Below, piece after piece: positions 7,453 through 15,061 of a stretch of 64,000 nucleotides of DNA; the first letter of the stretch is position 1, and the number at the start of each line of letters is the position of its first letter. This DNA is from Sphingomonas spermidinifaciens (GTDB lineage Bacteria > Pseudomonadota > Alphaproteobacteria > Sphingomonadales > Sphingomonadaceae), in the NCBI RefSeq assembly GCF_002351485.1, contig NZ_NWMW01000001.1, forward strand, positions 1,240,001-1,304,000, given 5' to 3'. Below the pieces are notes generated by a model, which saw nothing but the letters and a program-made list of their open reading frames with translations, searched no databases and was not told the origin of the DNA. The translations under genes and the position numbers were made by a program.

Positions 7453-8573
7453 AGCAGAAAGCGAAGCGCTCGGCGCTTGTGAGCTCGGCCCCCGTACCGC
7501 CTACTGAGGTGCTGCTGCAGGAGGTGGTGGCGCAGTGGCTCGAGCGCCATGTGTCCGAGCTGTCGGACGGTCGCCGTTACGCGGACTCGGTGCTCAATTG
7601 GGAGCGCTTCTGGGATCAACTCAGACGGCAGAACCAGCTACCCGACCCGCTTGTCGTGAGCGCCATCAACGGCCGCATCGTCGACGCCTTCATCGGCTTC
7701 CGGCGAGCCGAAGGCGCGACGCCGCCGACGATCAGTCGCGATCTCGCTGCGCTGCGATGCCCAATCAACTGGGCGCTCAAGGAGGAGATCATCACGTCGG
7801 CCCCGCGCGTCAAAGACGTGAAGGGCAAGGACGCCCGCAAGGAGCTAGAATGGTCGCCCGAGCAGGTCGCGGTGATCCTTGAGGCAGCATGGGCGAACGA
7901 GGCTCGACGCCACGTGCACCTGTTCACGCTCATCCACTGCAGCACGCACGGCCGGACGGAAGCCATCGTCGAGCTCGATGCAGACACGCAGATCAGGGAT
8001 GGGCTGATCTACTTCAACCGGCCCGGACGCGTGCAAACCCGAAAGCGGCGATCGATCGTGCCGATCTGCCCCACCCTCGCGCCGTGGCTGAAAGATGTAA
8101 GGGGCAAGGTGATCAGGTACCGCGTTCCCACTTCAGATAAGACCCGGGCTGCGGGCGGGCCTCAGTTTTACGAGCGACCCACGAATGAGGTTCGCAACGC
8201 GTTCAGAGGTGTGCTGCTTGATGCGCATGCCAGACGGCCTGATCTGGGCTTTGCAAAGCAAGCCATGGATGAGGCCGGTCGGAAGCTCTGGCTGCCACCG
8301 CGCGAGAAGCTTCGTGATCAGGAACGGCGACCGAAGCTGCAAGCGATCGGATCGCCGAACACGCTGCGGCACACCATCCACACGTGGCATCAGCGACAGG
8401 GTGTACCGCAAGCGCAGATCGACGCAGCTGCGGGTCACTCCAGCGAACAAGGATCTGGAGCAAACTATACGCACATGCGGCCGGAGTACCTACGAGAGTT
8501 CATCGCATCGACAGAGGCTTTCTGGCGTGCCGTCGACGAACACACGAGTGTGCATCGTCGGCCAATCCCTTGA
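7239..8573 (+). CDS. Tyrosine recombinase (integrase) of the element
   Basis: A 444-residue phage-type integrase that should carry out site-specific insertion and excision. The N-terminus (FELGGYWLWYRANRDDWAIC) resembles an arm-binding domain. Residues about 85-190 form the core-binding domain. The catalytic domain shows the box I Arg in HGRTEAIVEL (about 237), the box II motif LRHTIHTWH (about 377), a GH pair (AAGHSS, about 398) and the nucleophile Tyr in NYTHMRPEYL (about 410). It is the only integrase in the window and lies 21 kb from the tRNA-Ala gene, so the cargo sits between them. The true start could be slightly downstream, since the first 15 residues overlap another frame. Confidence 0.9.
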   Translation: MPRRSAAKAAATPPARFELGGYWLWYRANRDDWAICWLDGRTTRRVQTGIGGGSSGHPPEAAKERLAEFVLEQKAKRSALVSSAPVPPTEVLLQEVVAQWLERHVSELSDGRRYADSVLNWERFWDQLRRQNQLPDPLVVSAINGRIVDAFIGFRRAEGATPPTISRDLAALRCPINWALKEEIITSAPRVKDVKGKDARKELEWSPEQVAVILEAAWANEARRHVHLFTLIHCSTHGRTEAIVELDADTQIRDGLIYFNRPGRVQTRKRRSIVPICPTLAPWLKDVRGKVIRYRVPTSDKTRAAGGPQFYERPTNEVRNAFRGVLLDAHARRPDLGFAKQAMDEAGRKLWLPPREKLRDQERRPKLQAIGSPNTLRHTIHTWHQRQGVPQAQIDAAAGHSSEQGSGANYTHMRPEYLREFIASTEAFWRAVDEHTSVHRRPIP

Positions 8574-8698
8574 AGTTCGGGAGGGCTCATGCTGCCGCCC
8601 CAACGAGTGATATTCTGCCGAGTCCCGCTGAGCCGACCTGACCCTTCACTCGCGGGTCAAGACACTGAGGATTGGGTCGAAATCGCGGACCCCCGTCT

Positions 8699-8726
8699 AT
8701 AGGCCGCGTACGACATAGGCCGCGTA
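8699..8726. repeat. 12-bp tandem direct repeat after the integrase
   Basis: ATAGGCCGCGTA occurs at 8699-8710 and again at 8715-8726, a period of 16 bp, in the 174-bp gap between integrase and the R-M operon. It may be an integrase arm-binding site; nothing else in the gap is recognisable. Confidence 0.35.
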
Positions 8727-8747
8727 GCCTGCTCGTCAGTCGGGCGA

Positions 8748-9548
8748 TTAGAACAGCCTATTCAGCAATCGCGGTTCGCTCGCCTTGAGGCGGTCGAGCA
8801 TGGTGTTGACGTAGAACATGTCGGGATTGGCGATAGCGGGGAGGACGACGACGGCGTAGTCGGGCAGGTCGCGGTCAAGGGTGAAGACGACCAGGCCAAC
8901 CCCGTGGATACTGCACAGCGAGGTCAGCCGGTTCATGTCGTCGCTGGTCGTGCTCCGGGGCACGACGATGTAGCTTTTGTGGCTGAATAGCCGATAAGCG
9001 ACCGATTGGCCGAAGGCGACGACGGGCTGTGCGGGCGTCGCCTTTATCTCTGCGGTGACGATCTGGGGCTCGAACTTGAAGATGTCTTGCGCGCGCGGTC
9101 GGAGCACGCCGATCACGTCGGGCGTGCCCCATTTGCCGCCCAGACTGCTGCCGCCGAGCGCGGCTGCGACTGTGACCTCGTCATTCTCCTCCAGCCATTC
9201 GGCGAAACTGGCGTAGAAATCCTGTTCGGTCAGTGTGCCCGCGCTGCGTCCCGCGGCATCGACAGCCTCATCGGTCACCTCTGCCGCAGAGGCATTAGCC
9301 TCGGTGTCGATGGTGGGAACATCGGCGTCGGCGAAGCGGGCGAGCTGATAGGTGCCGCGGGCGATCTTCACAATGCCGTCGCCGCGCTGGAACAGGTGAT
9401 GCGTCGCGCCGCGGATCGAGTTGAGCGGCGTCTCAGGATGTTCGGCGGCGACCGCCTTCAGCACCTCGGCCCAGCGCACCCCGCCGGGGTGGCGTTCGAG
9501 TACGGCGCGGGTGGCGTCCTCGATCTGCTTGCGGTTCAGCTTCGCCAT
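8748..9548 (-). CDS. Winged-helix / PD-(D/E)XK nuclease-like protein of the type I R-M operon
   Basis: A 266-residue protein starting MAKLNRKQIEDATRAVLER at 9548, preceded by AAGGGGAC; an earlier in-frame start at 9593 lies inside hsdS and has no such site. Residues 1-75 look like a winged-helix DNA-binding domain (HPGGVRWAEVLKAVAAEHP, then GDGIVKIARGTYQL). Residues about 120-266 have the pattern of a restriction-endonuclease-like fold: GTPDVIGVLRP followed by VTAEIKATP gives D...ExK. It is the last gene of the hsdR-hsdM-hsdS operon, 16 nt after hsdS. Its role is unknown; it could be an extra restriction subunit or a controller. It is not part of a canonical type I complex. Confidence 0.75.
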   Translation of the reverse strand: MAKLNRKQIEDATRAVLERHPGGVRWAEVLKAVAAEHPETPLNSIRGATHHLFQRGDGIVKIARGTYQLARFADADVPTIDTEANASAAEVTDEAVDAAGRSAGTLTEQDFYASFAEWLEENDEVTVAAALGGSSLGGKWGTPDVIGVLRPRAQDIFKFEPQIVTAEIKATPAQPVVAFGQSVAYRLFSHKSYIVVPRSTTSDDMNRLTSLCSIHGVGLVVFTLDRDLPDYAVVVLPAIANPDMFYVNTMLDRLKASEPRLLNRLF

Positions 9549-9564
9549 GGTCGTGTCCCCTTGA

Positions 9565-10704
9565 TCATGCGCCCACGCCCGCGTCGAATACATCGTCCAG
9601 CATAGCGGGCAGCAGATGGTCGAGGTCGCTCGTTCCGCTTTTCGCAGCCGCAGTCGCGACTCGGTCGAACAGTGGCACTAGGCGATCCTGCACTTCGACC
9701 GGGGGTAGCGGGATCTTGATAGCGAGCAGCATTTCAGGCCGTAGTCTTTCGCGTCGTGCTCCTTGACCCCGGGTCGCCGGGGCGAGTTTGGCGTGAAACC
9801 AGCTCGTGCGACAAAGATGCGCGAAGTACCTTGGGTTCAGCTTGGCCGGATTGCAGCGGAAGGTGCGGTATTCGGGAGATGCAAACAGGCCGGCGGACTC
9901 GTCGTCGCAGATGGCGACCGCCCCCTCCCACCCCTTGACCTGACTGACCACAAATTGCCCGGCCGAAAGGCGATTGAAGTGGCGATAGGTGGTGTCAGCG
10001 GCCGTCACGCCGCCTTTGCGGAACAATCCGCCGCCGAAGCCGCGAATGCCGACCTGCGGATAGATGGTGTCCGGCGCGACGGCGACACGGTCTTCGTCGA
10101 GAACGAGGGCGTCGGCTAATTGGGTCGGCTGTGCACCGTATGTCTCATTGGATCGTATGACGAGCGAAGCGAGATCCTCACCGATCTCGGTGCGTAGTGC
10201 CTGAATTCGTCCGACCGCCGCCGACGCCGTATTCAGCCGCGCCACGATCCGGCCTTGTTCTGGTAGCGAAGGCAGGGGGATGGTCTGGCGCAAAAACCGC
10301 GCTTCTTTGAGCCGGACGCGATTGGTGCTGCCTTCGCTCGCCTGTTTGCAAAGAGCGACGAACCAATCGGTCCGGCTCACCCATGACACATATTCAGTGA
10401 GGGCATGTTCGGGCTCGACGTCGAAGATTGGGAAGTCGTTTGACACGACCGCGCCGTCCAAATCCGACGGCACGACGCCGAAAGCGCCGTGCCGTGCGTC
10501 GATTTTCGAGATGACGAACTGGCCTGCACGGACGCGGTTCTGATACGACGCGGCTATCTCCGCACCCGTGACGGTGCCGCGCAGCGTCAGGCCCTTGCCC
10601 CACAGCTTCGCCGTGATCTGCTTGTAGCTTGTGTCGGGCACGAGCGCGATGCGGTCGCTTGACGGCCGCAAGACCTTATTCAACGCTACCATCGGCCACG
10701 TCAT
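9565..10704 (-). CDS. hsdS: Type I restriction-modification specificity subunit HsdS
   Basis: A 379-residue specificity subunit with two target-recognition domains, each followed by a helical conserved region (LPSLPEQGRIVARLN near residue 145; LPPVEVQDRLVPLFDRVA near residue 345). The matched halves (RAGQFVISKIDAR and SAGQFVVSQVKGW) are characteristic of HsdS. It determines the DNA sequence bound by the HsdM/HsdR complex. The start overlaps the hsdM stop by 4 nt. Confidence 0.92.
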   Translation of the reverse strand: MTWPMVALNKVLRPSSDRIALVPDTSYKQITAKLWGKGLTLRGTVTGAEIAASYQNRVRAGQFVISKIDARHGAFGVVPSDLDGAVVSNDFPIFDVEPEHALTEYVSWVSRTDWFVALCKQASEGSTNRVRLKEARFLRQTIPLPSLPEQGRIVARLNTASAAVGRIQALRTEIGEDLASLVIRSNETYGAQPTQLADALVLDEDRVAVAPDTIYPQVGIRGFGGGLFRKGGVTAADTTYRHFNRLSAGQFVVSQVKGWEGAVAICDDESAGLFASPEYRTFRCNPAKLNPRYFAHLCRTSWFHAKLAPATRGQGARRERLRPEMLLAIKIPLPPVEVQDRLVPLFDRVATAAAKSGTSDLDHLLPAMLDDVFDAGVGA

Positions 10705-12266
10705 GCCGCGTCGCGCTCCCCCACCAGCGCGTGCAGCTCTTCGAGGATCGCCAGCACCTCGCGCTCCTTCGACAGCGCGGCGGCAACGATCTCGGCGGGC
10801 GCGCGGTGATCCTCGGCGGCCTTGGCGTTGGGATTCTTTTGGTCGAGGTTGACTGCGCGAACCACGCCATCGCCGTCGCGCTCAATCAGCGGGGGGCCGT
10901 TCACCACCCAGGCGCGAGCGTCGTCGCCGCGCGCGTCCCACCATGCGGTCAGGTCGGCTAGGTCGGCGGTCTGGAGCGGGGCGGTCTTGCTGTACTTCTT
11001 GCGCCCCTCGGGCACCGGCTGTTCCCAATAGTGGATGGCGCCCGTCGGGCCGGTGGTGTCGAAGAACAGCAGGTTGGAGGCAATGTCGGTATAGGGTGCG
11101 AACACGCCTTCAGGCAGGCGGACGATGGTGTGGAGGTTGAACCGTTCCAGCAAGTCCGCCTTGATCCGGGCGGCGACGCCGTCGCCGAACAGCACGCCGT
11201 GCGGCACGACCACGGCGGCGCGGCCCTTACCCTGCCGCTTGAGCTTGCGCATGATAAGCTGGAGGAACAGCAGCGCCGTCTCCGCCGTGCGGCGGTCGTC
11301 GGGGAAGTTGGAGAGGATGCCCGCTTCCTCCTCGCCGCCGAAGGGCGGGTTGGACAGGATCACCTCCACCCGCTCCCGTTCGCCGATGTCGGCAAGGCGA
11401 TGACGCAGCGCGTTGCCGGGATCGATGTCGGGCGCCTCTAGTCCGTGGAGCAGCAGGTTCATCTGCACCAGCAAATAGGGCAGCGGCTTGGCCTCGACGC
11501 CGATCAGCGATCCCGCCTGGAGCTGACGCTGCTTGTCCACGCTGTCGGCCTGCCGCGCCATGTGCGCGTAGGATTCGGTGAGGAAGCCGCCGGTGCCGCA
11601 CGCCGGGTCGAGCACCTTCTCGCCGATCTGCGGGTCGATCCGCTCGACCATGAAGCGGACGACGGGACGCGGCGTGTAGAACTCGCCACTGTCGCCGGCG
11701 GCGTCGCGCATCTCGCGCAGCAGCGTCTCGTAGAGGCGACCGAGCGTGTGCATCTCGTTCGAGCTGTCGAAATGGATGCGATCGACGAGATTTATGACCT
11801 CGCGCAGGATGTACCCGTCAATCATGCGGTTCTGGACGCCGCGGAAGACGGTGGCGATCACGTCCCGCCGATCGCGCCCACCGTTCCGCCCGCGAAGTCC
11901 GCGCAGATAGGCGAACAGGCCAGGCCCCTTAGTGCCGTCCGGTCGCACCGGTTCGTCGGCATTGATGAAGGACAGGAGATCGGGGCCGGTGATCCCCGCC
12001 TTGTCGGCCGCCCAGTCGCGCCAGCGATACGGCGGCTCGATCGCCGCATGGAACGGGTCGCCCGCCAGTTCCGCCTCGTCCTCGTGCACCCGCTCAAGAT
12101 CGTCGAGGAACTTGAGGAACATAATCCAGGTGAGCACCGGCAGCCGGTCGAGATCACCGTTCAGCCCCTTGTCCTTGCGCATGATCTTGCGCGCGGACTT
12201 CACGATCGAATCGAGGCGTTGATCGGTGGTCTGCGGGGCAGCGGTCTTCTTCGGCGGGCGCGCCAT
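10701..12266 (-). CDS. hsdM: Type I restriction-modification methyltransferase HsdM
   Basis: A 521-residue adenine-N6 DNA methyltransferase. An N-terminal helical HsdM domain (about 1-150) is followed by the SAM-binding motif DPACGTGGFL (about 222) and the catalytic NPPF motif (LSNPPFGGEEEAG, about 308). It methylates host DNA at the HsdS target and forms the core of the restriction complex. It lies 20 nt downstream of hsdR and overlaps hsdS. All key motifs are intact, so the enzyme should be active. Confidence 0.95.
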   Translation of the reverse strand: MARPPKKTAAPQTTDQRLDSIVKSARKIMRKDKGLNGDLDRLPVLTWIMFLKFLDDLERVHEDEAELAGDPFHAAIEPPYRWRDWAADKAGITGPDLLSFINADEPVRPDGTKGPGLFAYLRGLRGRNGGRDRRDVIATVFRGVQNRMIDGYILREVINLVDRIHFDSSNEMHTLGRLYETLLREMRDAAGDSGEFYTPRPVVRFMVERIDPQIGEKVLDPACGTGGFLTESYAHMARQADSVDKQRQLQAGSLIGVEAKPLPYLLVQMNLLLHGLEAPDIDPGNALRHRLADIGERERVEVILSNPPFGGEEEAGILSNFPDDRRTAETALLFLQLIMRKLKRQGKGRAAVVVPHGVLFGDGVAARIKADLLERFNLHTIVRLPEGVFAPYTDIASNLLFFDTTGPTGAIHYWEQPVPEGRKKYSKTAPLQTADLADLTAWWDARGDDARAWVVNGPPLIERDGDGVVRAVNLDQKNPNAKAAEDHRAPAEIVAAALSKEREVLAILEELHALVGERDAA

Positions 12267-12286
12267 GACTTTCCTTCAATATCGGG

Positions 12287-14686
12287 TCAGGCCGCGTACA
12301 GGGCGGCGTTAAGTTCGGCGACAGCTTCGCGCAGGGGCTGCGGACCGCCGAAGCGGCGCGCGATCTCGCTTGGGTTGCCGAAATTTGAGACGGGCTGAAC
12401 CTTCAGCGCCTGCGGCAGCGCCAGCTCGTCCGCACCGCCGCTCGCATAGCGGTCGAGCAGCGCGTCAAGAATCGCGCGGGCATCATCGCCATAGCGGTCG
12501 AAGATGCCTGCGTCGCGCAAACGCCGCGCGCGTTCGGCGCGGGTCGTCAGCGGTGCATTCCAGGCGAGATGGCAGAGCAGGTCAAACGGATCGTCCTCCG
12601 GGCGACCCGCCTCTGTGGCAAGCGCGTGCAGGTCGATTCCCCGCTCGGCGAGTGCATCGATGATGGCGCCCCGCTTGTCGGGGATCGCCCATTCGGCACG
12701 GAATGCCGCCGGGGTGGCGAACAGGGTCCGCACCTTCTCGCCGGTCCAGTCGGTCAGCTTGCGGACGGTCAGCCGCTTGCCGTCGCCGTCGAGATCGTAA
12801 ACGAGGTGGGCGACCACCTCCACCTCCCCGCCATCGACGTAGAACTTGCGCGGCAGGCCATCGACGTCGTCGTCCGGTGGCAGCACTGTGGTCGTCGGCT
12901 CGTCGGGATCATCCGTCCAGCCATCTTCATGTTCGTCCACGTCGGTCGAGACAACCTCGCCGGCATCGTCGATCTCGGTCGTGATCTCCGCTGCAGGCTC
13001 GCCATCGAACGCCGGGTCGGCGAATTTTTCGGTCGCCGTTCCCGTGTAGTCGAGGATGGAAAACCACAGCTTGCCATAGTCCTCGCGCAGCCGCGTGCCA
13101 CGACCAATGATCTGCTTGAACTCGGCCATCGAGCCGACGACGCGGGCGAGCACCACGTTCTTGCAGGTCGGCGCGTCAACGCCGGTGGTGAGCAGCTGAG
13201 ATGTGGTGAGGATCACCGGCGTCTCCGCCTCGAGATCCTGAAAGCGGCTGAGCATCCCCTTGCCAATATCGCCCTCATCGGCGGTGACGCGGGCAACGTA
13301 ATCCGGGTGCTTCGCAACCATGTCGGCGTTCAGCCGGACCAGCGCAGCGCGCATTTCGCTGGCGTGATCCTGATCAACGCAAAATACGATGGTCTTGGCG
13401 TAGCGATCGGTGTTCTTGAGGAAGTCGGTAAGGTGGCGCGCAATCGCTTCGGTGCGGGCGCGCAAGACCACCGTTCGCTCGAAATCGCGGGTCTGATATT
13501 CCTCATCGGGAACCTCACGGCCGTAGCGGTCGAGCTCGCCCGCGCTTGGTCGCCAGCCCACCGCATCCAGATCGGTAACGATGCGGTGGACGCGGTACGG
13601 GGCAAGGAAACCGTCAGCGATGCCCTGCGCCAGACTGTAGGTGTAGAGCGCATCGCCGAAGTAGGCATAGGTGTCACGGCTCTCTTCGCGCAACGGCGTG
13701 GCGGTCATACCGAGCTGATAGGCTGGCTCGAACCAATCGAGGATTTCCCGCCACGAGCTGTCGGCGCGCGCGCTGCCGCGGTGACATTCGTCGATGACGA
13801 TCAGGTCGAAGAAGTCGGGCGCGAACTCGCGATACAGGCCGGGCCGACGTTCGTCCGCCGCGATCGCTTGATAGGTCGAGAAATAGATATCGCGGCCGTG
13901 GCTGATGGATGACGCGCCCAGCTTCCATCGCGCGTCCCCGAAGGGCGTGAAGGTCTTATCCTTCGGATCGTCGACCAGGATGTTGCGGTCGGCGAGGAAT
14001 AGGATCTTCGGACGGCGATGGTCACCGCGCTTATTCCAACCCGCCGACCACAGGCGCCAGCAGAGCTGGAACGCAACCGCGGTCTTGCCCGCGCCGGTGC
14101 ACAGGTTCAGCAGCAGGCGTCGCTGACCGCCAAGGATTGCCTCCAGCGACCTGTTGACCGCGATCTCCTGGTAATAGCGTAGCGGTCGGTCTGGGTCAGG
14201 GAAGCCGGGTTCAAGGACGCGCTCGGCGGCTGGCTCGGGCAGATCAAGGCGATCGCGCAGTCGCGTCCACAACTCATCCGGCGCGGGGAAGTGGGTACGA
14301 ACGGCCTCGGTCCCCGCCGCCATGTCAATCTCGACGATCTCGTGGCCGTTGCTGGCGTAAGCGAAGCGCAGACCGAGCACCTCGGCATAGTCGCGCGCCT
14401 GCTGCACTCCGTCCTGCGCGGATCGATAGCCGGCCTTCGCCTCGATGACCGCGATCGGGTAATCGGGCCGGTAGCGCAGAATGTAATCCGCGCGCTTCTT
14501 CTGGCCGCGGCGTGGCTGGCCGCCAACGAACATCACTCGGCCGTCGGTGAAGGTCCGCTGTTCTTGGATCGCGCATGGTTCATCGTCCCAGCCGGCCGCT
14601 TGCAGGCGGGGGACGATCAGCTTCCGACAGGTATCAGCTTCCGTGACCATGACGTAGCCAGTCTTGTGCCGGGCACGAGCTGCCAT
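12287..14686 (-). CDS. hsdR: Type I restriction-modification translocase/nuclease HsdR
   Basis: A 799-residue restriction subunit. The N-terminus carries the nuclease motif (RPDYPIAVIEAKAGYR, giving D and ExK near residue 80), then Walker A (LCTGAGKTAVAF, about 190), a DECH box (VIDECHRGSARAD, about 290), TATP, and a helicase C domain ending IGRGTRLREDYGKLW. It translocates and cuts unmodified DNA. The start is uncertain: ATG at 14686 is used, but an internal ATG at 14650 (MVTEADTCRK) matches the usual N-terminus of this subfamily and neither has a clear ribosome binding site. First gene of the R-M operon. Confidence 0.92.
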   Translation of the reverse strand: MAARARHKTGYVMVTEADTCRKLIVPRLQAAGWDDEPCAIQEQRTFTDGRVMFVGGQPRRGQKKRADYILRYRPDYPIAVIEAKAGYRSAQDGVQQARDYAEVLGLRFAYASNGHEIVEIDMAAGTEAVRTHFPAPDELWTRLRDRLDLPEPAAERVLEPGFPDPDRPLRYYQEIAVNRSLEAILGGQRRLLLNLCTGAGKTAVAFQLCWRLWSAGWNKRGDHRRPKILFLADRNILVDDPKDKTFTPFGDARWKLGASSISHGRDIYFSTYQAIAADERRPGLYREFAPDFFDLIVIDECHRGSARADSSWREILDWFEPAYQLGMTATPLREESRDTYAYFGDALYTYSLAQGIADGFLAPYRVHRIVTDLDAVGWRPSAGELDRYGREVPDEEYQTRDFERTVVLRARTEAIARHLTDFLKNTDRYAKTIVFCVDQDHASEMRAALVRLNADMVAKHPDYVARVTADEGDIGKGMLSRFQDLEAETPVILTTSQLLTTGVDAPTCKNVVLARVVGSMAEFKQIIGRGTRLREDYGKLWFSILDYTGTATEKFADPAFDGEPAAEITTEIDDAGEVVSTDVDEHEDGWTDDPDEPTTTVLPPDDDVDGLPRKFYVDGGEVEVVAHLVYDLDGDGKRLTVRKLTDWTGEKVRTLFATPAAFRAEWAIPDKRGAIIDALAERGIDLHALATEAGRPEDDPFDLLCHLAWNAPLTTRAERARRLRDAGIFDRYGDDARAILDALLDRYASGGADELALPQALKVQPVSNFGNPSEIARRFGGPQPLREAVAELNAALYAA

Positions 14687-15061
14687 GGCAAATGAATGAT
14701 AAGGCGAGGCTCTGTCGTTCCCAGGGAGCGCGGGCGACCCGTCAGCGTGAGCCTCGACTAGAGGTTCAGCCGTCGGTCGAAGCGGAAGGAGCAGGTGCTC
14801 GAGTAAATGCTCTACTACCGGCTCGCGCTTGGCCAGCCCGACCCTGACGCGTTCATGCAAAATGCTGCGGCGGGTTGGCGCCGATAGGGGGAACCCACGC
14901 GAACTCGCGATCGATCTGGCTGCGATCTCGCGACCTCAAGGCGTGGCTGTTGGGCAGCCGCCGGCACCCGCCGAGGCTGGCTCCATCGGAAGCGGCGGCG
15001 GGTAGTAGCTTTTGCAGCTTTGCCGAACCGTCGATCTTAGAGCGTAACGCGAGGTCCTGGG
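14687..15061. other. Intergenic region between zorD and hsdR
   Basis: 375 bp with no supported gene. It must hold the promoter for the R-M operon on the minus strand and the end of the Zorya transcript. A minus-strand open frame covers 14853 up to the zorD end but continues into zorD in a wrong frame and has no start of its own. No clear hairpin terminator or promoter was recognised. Confidence 0.4.

Noticed and set aside
8574..8747. Second attachment site near the integrase
   Set aside because: The gap contains no copy of the tRNA-Ala 3' end; only a 12-bp tandem repeat was seen.
12569..13912. Open frame opposite hsdR
   Set aside because: Shadow of a well-supported HsdR helicase gene.
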